DNA of 64,000 nucleotides, from the NCBI GenBank assembly GCA_041392665.1, contig JAWKLQ010000045.1, positions 1 to 64,000 on the forward strand, in the 5' to 3' direction. Positions 52,293 to 61,343 of this stretch are shown piece by piece. Position 1 is the first letter of the stretch; each line of letters opens with the position of its first letter. Made by a program: the position numbers and the translations under genes. Below the pieces are notes generated by a model, which had not been told where the DNA came from, did not search any database, and saw only the letters and a program-made list of their open reading frames with translations. This stretch comes from Flavilitoribacter sp020436695 (GTDB lineage Bacteria; Bacteroidota; Bacteroidia; Chitinophagales; Saprospiraceae).

Positions 52293-53294
52293 ATGACCAA
52301 TAAGCAAATTCATCTGGCCAAGCGGCCGGAAGGCCTGCCCGGAGCCGATACCTGGAGCCTGGAAGAACATCCCGTTGTACCACCCGAAGACGGACAATTG
52401 CTCATCAAACAACATTATATTTCCCTTGATCCGGCCATGCGGGGCTGGATGCGAGATCGCAAATCCTATGTGCCACCGGTACCCGTCGGAGATGTGATGC
52501 GGGCCGGAACGGTGGGTGAAGTTATCGCTTCCCGGCATCCGAAATTTGCGGTAGGTGGTTTCGTAACCGGCATGGGTGGTGTGCAGCAATATTGCCTGAC
52601 CGATGGCAAAGGGTGGCGAAAAATAGACCTATCCCTGGCCCCGCTGACTACTTTTCTGGGCAGAATGGGCATGCCGGGACTTACCGCCTATTTTGGCCTG
52701 TTGAAAGTGGGCGCACTGAAATCCGGTGAAACAGTGGTCGTATCCGGTGCCGCCGGTGCGGTGGGAAGTGTGGTCGGGCAAATCGCTAAAATTAAAGGCT
52801 GTCGGGCGGTAGGTATTGCGGGCGGCCCGGAAAAATGTGCTTACATAAAGGATGTGCTGGGCTTCGATGCAGCTATTGATTATAAAGCAGATAATCTGTA
52901 CGCCGGGTTAAAAGAGCATTGCCCGGACGGAATTGATGTTTATTTTGATAATGTGGGAGGCGAGATACTGGATGCTGCGCTGACCCGCCTCAACCGGGGT
53001 GCCCGGATCCCCATATGTGGTGCGATCTCGCAATACAATGCGGCCGGCCGGATGGTGGGCCCTTCCAACTACATGTCACTCTTAGTGAATCGGGCCCGTA
53101 TGGAAGGTTTTCTGGTATTCGATTTCGTTGCTGAATACGATACCGCGCTCCGGGAAATGGCCGGATGGATGGCAGCCGGCCAGTTGAAGGGAGAAGAAAC
53201 GATAGTTGAGGGAATTGAAAACTTTCATGCTACTTTTCTACGCCTGTTCAGTGGGGAGAAGATAGGGAAGTTATTGCTTCGGGTAAACGTTTAG
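52293..53294 (+). CDS. NADP-dependent MDR oxidoreductase (CurA / prostaglandin reductase-like)
   Basis: The protein has 333 residues, a zinc-free medium-chain dehydrogenase. Landmarks: YISLDPAMRGWM and AGTVGEVIAS at the N-terminus, MPGLTAYFGLLKVGALKSGETVVVSGAAGAVGSVVGQIAK (the Gly-rich NADP site), FDNVGGEILDAAL, and the C-terminal ETIVEGIENF. Members reduce alpha,beta-unsaturated ketones such as curcumin or leukotriene products. It stands alone. It begins 87 bases after the surface protein, on the same strand. Confidence 0.9.
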   Translation: MTNKQIHLAKRPEGLPGADTWSLEEHPVVPPEDGQLLIKQHYISLDPAMRGWMRDRKSYVPPVPVGDVMRAGTVGEVIASRHPKFAVGGFVTGMGGVQQYCLTDGKGWRKIDLSLAPLTTFLGRMGMPGLTAYFGLLKVGALKSGETVVVSGAAGAVGSVVGQIAKIKGCRAVGIAGGPEKCAYIKDVLGFDAAIDYKADNLYAGLKEHCPDGIDVYFDNVGGEILDAALTRLNRGARIPICGAISQYNAAGRMVGPSNYMSLLVNRARMEGFLVFDFVAEYDTALREMAGWMAAGQLKGEETIVEGIENFHATFLRLFSGEKIGKLLLRVNV

Positions 53295-53454
53295 CCGGTA
53301 GTTGGTAGTAAAGGTGTTACAAATCAGGATCAGATCTGCACAAGCAGCAGAAAATGCCGGGGGCAAATCAATCCTCTCCTTAAAAATCCGGGCTATTGTA
53401 CACCATTATTGTACTGCATCGATGGACTGATGACTACCGACTGACAACTGTCGA

Positions 53455-53497
53455 CTAAAAAAAGAAAGGCTTATCCGGAACATCCGGATAAGCCTTT
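53455..53497 (-). terminator. terminator of the RRM gene
   Basis: A perfect 15-base-pair stem (AAAGGCTTATCCGGA / TCCGGATAAGCCTTT) with a three-base loop at 53465-53497. On the minus strand it is followed by a T-rich run. A second, smaller hairpin (ACTACCCA/TGGGTAGT) lies at about 53500-53521. Confidence 0.85.
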
Positions 53498-53543
53498 GCT
53501 ACTACCCAGAGATTGGGTAGTTTATCTTTTGGGAACTACTTGA

Positions 53544-53927
53544 TTAGTAGCGATTTCCTCTATCGTAGCCACCGCCACCATAGCCGCCGCCACCACCACG
53601 GTTGCCACCGCCGCCGCCGTAGCCGCCGCGACCACCGCCGCCGCCGTAGCCACCACGACCACCGCCGCCGCCGCCGCCACGATTTTCTCTGGGCTCAGCT
53701 TTTTTCACCACAATAGTTCTTCCGTCAAATTCCGTGTCGTTCAGGTTGTTGATAGCCTCACGAGCTGCGTCGTCATCCGGCATCTCTACAAACCCGAAAC
53801 CTTTGGATCTTCCGGAGAATTTGTCAGTGATGATCTTAACTGAATCTACTTCGCCATATTCTTCGAAAGCATCACGCAGATCTTCTTCCTGCGTGTCATA
53901 GTTCAGTTTTGCTACAAAAATGTTCAT
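53544..53927 (-). CDS. RRM-domain RNA-binding protein with Gly-rich tail
   Basis: The protein has 127 residues. One RRM at 1-80: RNP2 IFVAKL (3-8) and RNP1 KGFGFVEM (42-49), with the aromatic RNA-stacking residues kept. The tail from about 85 is Gly/Arg/Tyr-rich with repeated RGGYGGGGG units. Such small Gly-rich RRM proteins are common in Bacteroidota and cyanobacteria and are often cold-induced. A long leader (about 280 bases) precedes it. Confidence 0.92.
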   Translation of the reverse strand: MNIFVAKLNYDTQEEDLRDAFEEYGEVDSVKIITDKFSGRSKGFGFVEMPDDDAAREAINNLNDTEFDGRTIVVKKAEPRENRGGGGGGGRGGYGGGGGRGGYGGGGGNRGGGGGYGGGGYDRGNRY

Positions 53928-54271
53928 TACAGAAAAAATTAAAAAAGTTAATAAGCTGAGAAATTCTTGCGTAGCAAAACGTATTTCACTGTAAAGAGAG
54001 AAAACGAGATTAGACGATGAAGAGAATGAAGGACGAGAAAAATCCGGGAGAACTATTACTTACTGGTGAGGAAAGTATAATACCTGGCTTACTCGGACTC
54101 AATGCCGATCACGGTCAAGCTTGATTGCTAAACAGAAATTACTCAAAATTCAATGCATAATACGCAAAATAAATTGCTCAAAAACTACTATTGAGCACGT
54201 ATTATTAACGCAAAGGTAAGCACTTTATTTGAACCGTGCACAGATTTCTTTACTGTACGCGTTCATAACCT
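53928..54271. other. leader region of the RRM gene
   Basis: A 344-base gap without a gene. A minus-strand TACCTTTG box at 54211-54218 would give a leader of about 280 bases. The gap contains GTGAACGC-like and AT-rich stretches, with no clear long stem. Confidence 0.5.
54211..54218 (-). promoter_or_regulatory. -7 box (TAnnTTTG) for the RRM gene
   Basis: On the minus strand TACCTTTG matches the Bacteroidota -7 consensus, 284 bases before the RRM start codon. Confidence 0.4.
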
Positions 54272-55111
54272 TCACTTATTCAGAAATATACCTCCGTCTT
54301 CCAGCCTGATCAGGCGTTTTTTGTAGAGGGTGCCGATCGCTTTTTTAAAAGTTTTTTTACTCATGGATAACTGGCTTTTGATCAATTCCGGATCACTCTT
54401 ATCGGTAAGACCAAGAAAGCCTCCGTTTTGGTTCAGGAGTTCCAGTATTTTTTCGGCATTGGGTTCTACTTTGGCATATCCCGGAGGACGTAAACTGATG
54501 TCGAGTTTTCCGTCTTCGCGAATACGTGCTACATAGGCCTTTAAGCGAAAACCCGGACGGATGGTTTGAAAGATCTCGTTTGCATAGATCAAGCCTTTGT
54601 ACCGGTTGTTGACTACTACATTAAACCCCAGATCCGTCTGGCGCCCTACCAGGATCTCCACTTCTTCTCCGGTTTTGAGTTCCATCATCTGCTTTTCGAA
54701 AAAGCGGTTGATCTTGCCGGAGGCTACCAGTCGGTTGGTGAGTTCATCCAGATAGACATATACCAGATGCCATTCTCCCTTTTTCATCTTCTGCTGCTGC
54801 TCGGAAAAAGGTACAAGCAGGTCCTTGCCTTTTAGTCCCCAGTCCAGAAAAGCTCCGACCCCACTCACTTCCACTACCTGCAAAAAGGCAAACTCATTGC
54901 GGATAACCTTGGGGTGCAGCGTGGTAGCGATGAGCCGGTCCTCGGAATCGGTATACAGAAATACTTCGATCTCAGCACCTTCTTCATTGAGATCATCCGA
55001 TACTTCCGAGCGCGGCAGTAATACTTCCTGCCCTTCGGCATCCTGAAGATAAACGCCGTGCCGGGTTTCACGGCCATACTGTAGTGTATTGTAAAAACCA
55101 ATGTTTAGCAT
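54272..55111 (-). CDS. CvfB-like S1 RNA-binding protein
   Basis: The protein has 279 residues from the ATG at 55111; the longer frame to 55186 runs through AGTC-type repeat DNA. It has tandem S1-type OB folds (FAFLQVVEVSGVGAFLDWGLKGKDLLVPFSEQ, NNRYKGLIYANEIFQ, GKLDISLRPPGYAK) and a C-terminal winged helix (SKKTFKKAIGTLYKKRLIRLEDGGIFL), the layout of CvfB/YitL. Members bind RNA and modulate virulence or translation in other bacteria. Its role here is unknown. Confidence 0.88.
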   Translation of the reverse strand: MLNIGFYNTLQYGRETRHGVYLQDAEGQEVLLPRSEVSDDLNEEGAEIEVFLYTDSEDRLIATTLHPKVIRNEFAFLQVVEVSGVGAFLDWGLKGKDLLVPFSEQQQKMKKGEWHLVYVYLDELTNRLVASGKINRFFEKQMMELKTGEEVEILVGRQTDLGFNVVVNNRYKGLIYANEIFQTIRPGFRLKAYVARIREDGKLDISLRPPGYAKVEPNAEKILELLNQNGGFLGLTDKSDPELIKSQLSMSKKTFKKAIGTLYKKRLIRLEDGGIFLNK

Positions 55112-55112
55112 A

Positions 55113-55190
55113 GACTTGTATTGGTCGTAAGTCAGCAAGTCGTGAGCCTTTGAAAAAAAGTCGCAACTTACTGACTTATGACTCACAAAC
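55113..55190. repeat. AGTC-type inverted repeat
   Basis: GTCGTAAGTCAGCAAG near 55125 and its imperfect complement CTTACTGACTTATGACTC near 55170 lie between the PQQ-dehydrogenase and CvfB genes. They resemble the repeat between mreB and mreC. Confidence 0.65.
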
Positions 55191-55193
55191 TTT

Positions 55194-56642
55194 TTAGCTT
55201 TCCACCGGGCTCAGCCGGAAAATGAAGCCAGGGCCTTCGACTGCAATGTAAATGTGGCCATCCGGGCTTTCTTCCACAGCGCGGACCCGGCCGATATTCT
55301 TAAATAACTTTTCTTCTCCGACGATCTTCCCGTCTTCCATAATACAACGGTTGATATAGTGATAGCGCAGAGAACCTACAAGCAGGTCACCTTTCCAGCC
55401 GGGAAACAGATCGCCACTCACAAAGGTACTTCCGCAGGGGGCAATAGACGGCACCCAGTACAGATCGGGCTGTTCCATATCTGCTTTTTCCAGATCGGTA
55501 GTGAAGGTCGTTCCATTATAGTTGATGCCATAGGAAATAACCGGCCAACCGTAGTTCTTGCCTTTTTCGATCATATTGACCTCGTCGCCACCGCGCGGAC
55601 CGTGTTCATGATCCCATATCGCGCCGGTGCCGGGTTGCATGGCCAGTCCCTGCGGATTGCGGTGACCATAGGAATAGATGGACGGCATGGCACCTTCCTG
55701 CGCAACGAAGGGATTATCTTCCGGGATACTGCCGTCATCTTTGATGCGGTGGATCTTACCGCAGTGGTTATCCAGGTTCTGCGGATTCTTATCGCGATTC
55801 CCCCGGTCACCTACAGAAAAATACAGATAGCCTTCCGGATCAAATGCCAGCCGTGAACCATAATGATGGCGGGTAGTGGCGTAGGGAAGGGCAACGAAAA
55901 TGTCCTTTGTGCCTTCCAGCCGGTTGCCTACCAGCTTGCCGCGGGCGATGGCCGTAGTGGAAAGGGTTTCTTCACCTTCCTGTTTCGATTTGGAGTACGA
56001 TAGATATACCCAGCCGTTTTCATCGAATTGAGGGTGGAGTTCCACGTCCAGTAAACCTCCCTGCCCGCGCGCCAGTACTTCCGGTACACCAGAGATCTCC
56101 TGCTTTTCGCCAGACGGTGTCAGTCGGTAGAGTTGCCCTCCTCTTTCGGTAAACAGAAGATCGCCGTTGGGAAGGAAGGTCATACCCCAGGGCACGGAAA
56201 GATCACGGGCAATGGTGTCGATCAGCACGGTGGCCGCTTCAGTGGCGACAGTTCCGGTGGGCCCCTCAATTCCATCAAAGTCATATTCCTCTACTTTAGC
56301 AATACCCTTTTGGATGTAGGCAACCATTTCATGAATGGCCTCGTCGTCGAGCTGATCGGCAAAAGAATGGGCGGTAGTATCTTCAAACAGGCCGGTTTTG
56401 ATCACGTGGAACAGTGTATCGGGCGCAGTTCCGTATTTCCATTGGCGGTCTACAAAAGCCTGCATTTGGGCACCGTGACAGTTGGCACAGATGGCTTCGT
56501 AGTTGGTTTTTGAAGCGGTAAATTCAGCATCGGCCATGCCCGATTCATTGTTGTCCGCTAATGAAGTTTCGTTCGCACAGGCGTAGATCAGGCCTGAAGC
56601 CAGCAGTACATATAACAGGTGTCTGGTCAGATGGATCCTCAT
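55194..56642 (-). CDS. cytochrome c-PQQ sugar dehydrogenase lipoprotein
   Basis: The protein has 482 residues. The start is a lipoprotein signal ending LIYAC (Cys22). A cytochrome c-type domain at about 42-115 has heme motif CANCHG (52-57) and a possible axial Met in the TGLFEDTTA region. The rest is a six-bladed glucose/sorbosone dehydrogenase propeller: LSVPWGMTFLPNGDLLFTERGGQLYRL, RHHYGSRLAFDPEGYLYFSVGDRG, YGHRNPQGLAMQPGTGAIWDHEHGPRGGDEV. The quinoprotein would oxidise an aldose in the periplasm and pass electrons to its own heme. The substrate is unknown. Confidence 0.92.
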   Translation of the reverse strand: MRIHLTRHLLYVLLASGLIYACANETSLADNNESGMADAEFTASKTNYEAICANCHGAQMQAFVDRQWKYGTAPDTLFHVIKTGLFEDTTAHSFADQLDDEAIHEMVAYIQKGIAKVEEYDFDGIEGPTGTVATEAATVLIDTIARDLSVPWGMTFLPNGDLLFTERGGQLYRLTPSGEKQEISGVPEVLARGQGGLLDVELHPQFDENGWVYLSYSKSKQEGEETLSTTAIARGKLVGNRLEGTKDIFVALPYATTRHHYGSRLAFDPEGYLYFSVGDRGNRDKNPQNLDNHCGKIHRIKDDGSIPEDNPFVAQEGAMPSIYSYGHRNPQGLAMQPGTGAIWDHEHGPRGGDEVNMIEKGKNYGWPVISYGINYNGTTFTTDLEKADMEQPDLYWVPSIAPCGSTFVSGDLFPGWKGDLLVGSLRYHYINRCIMEDGKIVGEEKLFKNIGRVRAVEESPDGHIYIAVEGPGFIFRLSPVES

Positions 56643-56783
56643 GTTTACATTTTAGGTAGTGAACAAGGTTTTGTTTTGACCATGCAAGATTCAACATTTT
56701 GACCGAAATTCCTGCATTCTCCCACCATCTATTCGGGATCAGGGTGGAAAGAAAACGAAATTGGCTTAAATCGACTGTCATAT

Positions 56784-59120
56784 TCAGATCCGCATATTGA
56801 GCAGGGAGTGTGTATTGCTGCGGATCTTCCAGTAATTGAATAGTACAATGCAGATGGTTTGTAAAACCAAGAGGATTAAAACGGTTAGCCCCGTAGTGAA
56901 GAGATCGATGCCGGCAGGGATGTAGTGATAGATCACGGTTTCAGTCAGAACGGTACATAGCGCATCCGTTAGCGGTATCGAAGCAATGATACCCATCAGA
57001 ACGGCTAAAATCGTCGCTATCAGAAACTCCATTTGAAACAGGCCGGAAATGAACTTATAGCTTCCTCCCATCGCTCGCATCACACCCAGCTCTCTCGTTC
57101 TTTCCCGAATGCAAAGATCAAGTACGATGATTAGCCCCAGCAGGCTGAGAAGAATGGTAATCAGGCCACTTATCTTAAGTATGGTAAAGGTAGGCTCCAG
57201 GTGTCCGACCAGTTGGCCCATTCGCATATTGACGTCGAGCATACCGGCCATATCGATCCCGTGCGCCAATAAAGCATCATCTACCGCATTTCTGACTTCC
57301 GCAGATGAAACACCGGGCTTTAGATCCAGTGCCAGCGCATTGAATGTTTGGGTGGCACCATCATCAAACAGAAAAAAAGGAGCACCGATAGCCGCCAGGT
57401 CTTTAAAGATACCGGAGTAGATATAAGGCTTTGTTTCCCCGGAGGGAAAGGTGAGGTCAACGACCGTTCCCAGCGTTGTGCCGGCAAATTTTTGGCGCAT
57501 CCCCTCTCCGCTGATGTAAAGGCAGTTCCCACAGTCCTTTTTTAGTTCCCCTTTTATAACAAAATCATCAGGTATATGATGTTGGGTCGATAGGATCCTG
57601 ACAAAGGTGGTTTGAGTATGCACAACGGAGGGTGGCTGATAAGTGACGGGTACATCTTTGAGGGGGACCCGGCTTTGTACGAAAGACAGATCATCCAGAA
57701 AAGCAACATCATGGTTTTCCAACTCTTCCGAAAACCGGACTCGTAATTCATAGGTAGCATTACGGGCGAAATAGGCTAGTTCTCTTCTTACGGAAAAATC
57801 GAGATTGGTACCCGTAAAGAACAGGGAAGTACCGACGGCCATCAACAGGATCAGCAGCAGGCTGCGGGTACCGGTTCGGAAAAGATTATTAAGGACATAG
57901 GTTAATTTGCTGTTGAGTGTGGATAAAAATGTATGTGCCCGAAACAGTTTGTCGACGCTAAAGAAGGTGCCATTCATTGCTTCGCGTACTGTAGCTGACG
58001 AAGCCCTGCGCAGTGGTCGGAGCGCAAATAAAAGTGGAACCGAAAAACTGATTAGTACCACCAGTAAATGAACTGGTAACGGAGTGGCTTCCTCTACCGG
58101 TTCAAAGTTCTGTATATAGGCAATCATCCCATTATATTTTACGGCGGTGAGATGACCAAGCGGGATTCCGATGACCAGACCGGCGGTGACAATTGCCATG
58201 AAGACCAGCAAGTAGCTTACCAACACGGCTCTGGTAGAAGCGCCCAGTGCTTTCATCGTTCCAATGTCGGGCACCTGTGGAAAGATCCAGGTCAGCAAGA
58301 TCAGGGAGAGCAATACAACGCCCATAAGCGCCAAAAGAAGGCCGGAACTGATCTGTAAAAAAGAAATACCATCAACGATGTTCTGATGGATATGTTTTCC
58401 CGGTTTGGGAATGGAGATGATCTGTATCGGACTGCCATTCGTTTTTCCGATAGCGATCAGCCTTTGCCCCACTTCCCACAAGCGTTGCTCATCATCGCTG
58501 ACGTTGGTTTCCACCAGCAAACGCCGACGGCCTTCCTCCAGATAAGGTTGTAACAGATCGAGTGAAGTGGCATGGGCAAATACGGTTCTTTCCATACGGG
58601 CCGGGGCCAGGCGGGCATCATGAGAAGTGCCGCCGATCTTCCACATTACAGCATCATGTTTCGGGAACTGGACTATGATACTGTCCTGTTCTTCCGGGAG
58701 AAAGAACCGTGCATTTTGTTCGATCAGCACTTTCGGATTATCGCCGATGGTGTCCCTGACCCGAAAAACATCCAGCCGCATATTGCGTAAAACGTCCACT
58801 CCAAACAGCACAAAAGGCATCCAATCACCATTGCGGCTCATTATTTTTCCCCCGATTATTTCTCTTCTTTCCAGATCGATCACATTGGGATCGGCCAGTA
58901 AAAGATCTTCAATTCTGGTCTGATAGTCGTCTATTACCAGTTCAATATCAGCCGGAAAAGTGCGGGAAAAATTTACCCGGAAATCTCGTTCCGCCATTTC
59001 ATAGCTATACAATACACTGCTGATGCCCCAAACGGAAAGCCCGGCGGCAAAGATCATCAATAGGCCTTTTACCTTGGTATGGCGAAAATCCCACAACAGT
59101 TTGCTTAAGATCTCTCTCAT
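56784..59120 (-). CDS. FtsX-like ABC transporter permease
   Basis: The protein has 778 residues with MacB/FtsX architecture: a first transmembrane helix (GLLMIFAAGLSVWGISSVL), a large periplasmic part, three helices in the middle (ISSGLLLALMGVVLLSLILLTW, VLVSYLLVFMAIVTAGLVIGI), a second periplasmic domain, and three C-terminal helices (KISGLITILLSLLGLIIVLDL, MEFLIATILAVLMGIIASI). It pairs with the adjacent ATPase gene (8 bases away). Such complexes extract lipoproteins or export peptides and antibiotics. The substrate is unknown. Confidence 0.88.
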   Translation of the reverse strand: MREILSKLLWDFRHTKVKGLLMIFAAGLSVWGISSVLYSYEMAERDFRVNFSRTFPADIELVIDDYQTRIEDLLLADPNVIDLERREIIGGKIMSRNGDWMPFVLFGVDVLRNMRLDVFRVRDTIGDNPKVLIEQNARFFLPEEQDSIIVQFPKHDAVMWKIGGTSHDARLAPARMERTVFAHATSLDLLQPYLEEGRRRLLVETNVSDDEQRLWEVGQRLIAIGKTNGSPIQIISIPKPGKHIHQNIVDGISFLQISSGLLLALMGVVLLSLILLTWIFPQVPDIGTMKALGASTRAVLVSYLLVFMAIVTAGLVIGIPLGHLTAVKYNGMIAYIQNFEPVEEATPLPVHLLVVLISFSVPLLFALRPLRRASSATVREAMNGTFFSVDKLFRAHTFLSTLNSKLTYVLNNLFRTGTRSLLLILLMAVGTSLFFTGTNLDFSVRRELAYFARNATYELRVRFSEELENHDVAFLDDLSFVQSRVPLKDVPVTYQPPSVVHTQTTFVRILSTQHHIPDDFVIKGELKKDCGNCLYISGEGMRQKFAGTTLGTVVDLTFPSGETKPYIYSGIFKDLAAIGAPFFLFDDGATQTFNALALDLKPGVSSAEVRNAVDDALLAHGIDMAGMLDVNMRMGQLVGHLEPTFTILKISGLITILLSLLGLIIVLDLCIRERTRELGVMRAMGGSYKFISGLFQMEFLIATILAVLMGIIASIPLTDALCTVLTETVIYHYIPAGIDLFTTGLTVLILLVLQTICIVLFNYWKIRSNTHSLLNMRI

Positions 59121-59128
59121 GGGGCTAT

Positions 59129-59800
59129 TTACTTCAGGGCCTTCAGTACCCCATCCTGGATGGATAGGACCCGGTCATAAGCAGAGAAGGAAATGTTGGC
59201 ATGTGTCACCATTACCAATGTAGTGCCTAGCTCATGCAGGTGTTGAAAAAGAGAATGGATCTGTGTGCTGGTCCTGCTGTCCAGATTTCCGGTTGGTTCG
59301 TCAGCAATGATAATGTCGGGATCATTGGCCAGGGCACGGGCAATGGCTACCCGCTGCCGCTCTCCACCGGAAAGCTCATTGGGGAATTTTCGCATTTTAT
59401 CGGCCAGACCCACTGCCTCCAGGTGGTGTTCGGCTTTAGCCCTGCGACCCGGTTTCGGTACTTTTTTTACCAGATCCATGGCAAATAGCAGGTTATCCCT
59501 GGCCGACAAAGTAGGCAGCAACTGATAGAACTGGAATACGATCCCGATGTGTTTCCCCCGCCAGCCGGCCAGTTCTCCCTCATTAAGTACATTGAGATCC
59601 TGACCGGCTACCCGGACATCTCCATTACTGGGCCGGTCAATGCCGGCAATGACGTTAAGCAGGGTAGACTTCCCACTGCCGGACGCACCCACCACCACTA
59701 CATATTCTCCCTGTTCGATCTGCAGATTGGTATGCTTCAATGCATGTACCTGCCCGCCGGTACCGAAGTAGGTTTTATCAACTTGTGTAAGGCTGATCAT
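59129..59800 (-). CDS. LolD/MacB-type ABC transporter ATPase
   Basis: The protein has 223 residues. Walker A GASGSGKST (38-46), Q-loop FQFYQLLPTLSARDNL, signature LSGGERQRVAIARAL and Walker B DIIIADEPTG are complete. It lies between the permease and an anti-sigma-like gene, all in one direction, so it energises the FtsX-like permease. The family usually mechanically drives periplasmic machinery. Confidence 0.94.
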   Translation of the reverse strand: MISLTQVDKTYFGTGGQVHALKHTNLQIEQGEYVVVVGASGSGKSTLLNVIAGIDRPSNGDVRVAGQDLNVLNEGELAGWRGKHIGIVFQFYQLLPTLSARDNLLFAMDLVKKVPKPGRRAKAEHHLEAVGLADKMRKFPNELSGGERQRVAIARALANDPDIIIADEPTGNLDSRTSTQIHSLFQHLHELGTTLVMVTHANISFSAYDRVLSIQDGVLKALK

Positions 59801-59811
59801 AGATAAAGTGG

Positions 59812-60627
59812 TCAGTTTTTGAAATAGGGTTGTAGATCTTTGAAGAAAGCTATGCGGTCGAATCCATAGTCTTTTCGGCTGATGATCTTCCGGTCTTTTT
59901 TCGATAGTCGGATAATAGCGTAGCCTGCTGTCTTTAATCGAGCCTGTATCTCACTTTCAAAGTCAAGCAGGATCCGAAAATGATCCTTACCGTAGCGAAC
60001 CCTAAACGCCTCCTGCAGGTGTTTCTTCTTTTGTTCCGGGTCCCAGTCGGCCATCATTTCTTTGAAGCCCCCGATGAATTGGGTGTTCGCCACCAGTTTT
60101 TTCCCTTTATGCTTATCGTACACTCTGCCAAATGGGTCATTACTTCCGGGAATGTAGATGATCGATATTTCATCTTCCCAGTTCTTCGATTCAAAGGTGT
60201 CGTCGAACTGATCAACGGTTTGATCCATTTTTTGCAAAATTGCGGATACATCATGCTGCTCGATGGTAATGGAACTTCCTTTTTCAGGCGGATCCTGATC
60301 CATGTTCTTGCGGATCAGGAGAACCCCGGCCAGACCAAGGATGATCAATCCCAGCCAGATCCCTATTTTTTTTAACGGCCACATAGGTTGGTTGTTTTTT
60401 TGCAGTTTTTGTGAGACAGAGAGCTGCTGCATTACGGCATCTGCAACGGATGGCGAAGCTTCAAAAGTCAGGTCAGCCAATTCCGATCTCATTTTCAGAT
60501 AGCTTTCCTTTACCCTTTGTAAGTCAGGTGAAGCTGTAAGGGCCTGTTGCAGTCGGAGCTGTTCTTCCTCCGTCAGTTCGTTATCAAAGGAATAGATCAG
60601 TAATTCGTGTATATCGGAAGTCTTCAT
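59812..60627 (-). CDS. anti-sigma-factor-like membrane protein
   Basis: The protein has 271 residues from the ATG at 60627; a TTG further upstream overlaps the sigma gene. A cytosolic N-terminus (DIHELLIYSFDNELTEEEQLRLQQAL) of the kind seen in anti-sigma factors is followed by one membrane helix (IGIWLGLIILGLAGVLLIR at about 85-103) and a periplasmic domain of about 165 residues with no known match. No zinc HxxxCxxC motif is visible. Position right after the ECF sigma gene supports the role. Confidence 0.7.
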   Translation of the reverse strand: MKTSDIHELLIYSFDNELTEEEQLRLQQALTASPDLQRVKESYLKMRSELADLTFEASPSVADAVMQQLSVSQKLQKNNQPMWPLKKIGIWLGLIILGLAGVLLIRKNMDQDPPEKGSSITIEQHDVSAILQKMDQTVDQFDDTFESKNWEDEISIIYIPGSNDPFGRVYDKHKGKKLVANTQFIGGFKEMMADWDPEQKKKHLQEAFRVRYGKDHFRILLDFESEIQARLKTAGYAIIRLSKKDRKIISRKDYGFDRIAFFKDLQPYFKN

Positions 60628-60655
60628 TTTTGATAATTGAGCGGTCAGGCCGGGA

Positions 60656-61219
60656 TTAGGAAATTTGTTCAATAATGGCTCTTAGCTTTTTTTGTCCGCG
60701 CATGAGCCGGGAACAGACCGTACCTTCTGGAAGGTCGAGGATGGCGGCTACTTCTTTTACGGAATAACCGTCCATTAGCCGTAAAACGACTACCGCGCGA
60801 AATTCGGGTGGTAGGAGATACAGCGCCTGCCGCACCAACTGACGGGTTTCAAATTTGCCGGGATCGGCGGTAGCATCCTCTACCTGGAGCCAGGCATCAT
60901 CAGTAGCAATGTCGACCTGCTTTTGTTGCTTTCGCTCCCGCCTTTTCAATTCGTTCAAAGAAAGGTTGATCGCGATCCGCAATAAGTAGGTACTCACTTT
61001 GGCTGTACCCCGGTATTGATCCAGTGATTGAAAAAAACGGATGAATGTCTCCTGCGCGGTGTCCAATGCAGCCGGAGTTGGTCCCAGCATGCCCAGTATC
61101 GTTCGCGTGATCCGCTCTTCATAGCGGCTGATCAGTTCACGATAAGCATACTCCCGTCCTTCCCGACACGCGCCGATCAGTTCGGATTCAGAAATAGCCT
61201 GCACTTGCTTGGATGTCAT
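60656..61219 (-). CDS. ECF-type sigma factor
   Basis: The protein has 187 residues from the ATG at 61219. Region 2 is visible in ELISRYEERITRTILGML, DTAQETFIRFFQSLDQYRGTAKVSTYLLRIAINLSLNELKR; region 4 in ALYLLPPEFRAVVVLRLMDGYSVKEVAAILDLPEGTVCSRLMRGQKKLR. It recruits RNA polymerase to a specific promoter set. The next genes are an anti-sigma-like protein and an ABC exporter, which are probably under its control. Confidence 0.92.
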   Translation of the reverse strand: MTSKQVQAISESELIGACREGREYAYRELISRYEERITRTILGMLGPTPAALDTAQETFIRFFQSLDQYRGTAKVSTYLLRIAINLSLNELKRRERKQQKQVDIATDDAWLQVEDATADPGKFETRQLVRQALYLLPPEFRAVVVLRLMDGYSVKEVAAILDLPEGTVCSRLMRGQKKLRAIIEQIS

Positions 61220-61343
61220 ATTGCTATGCGCTGTTTTAGAAGGACCTTCCTCTATTTGACAATGGAACGGATCGATCCATTCCATTAGAGAGGATTAATT
61301 AACCCGAGTTGTGTATATTCGTCCGGAATTACCAAAACAACCT

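Noticed and set aside
53513..53716. Arg/His-rich plus-strand frame opposite the RRM gene
   Set aside because: It is the antisense of the glycine-rich tail.
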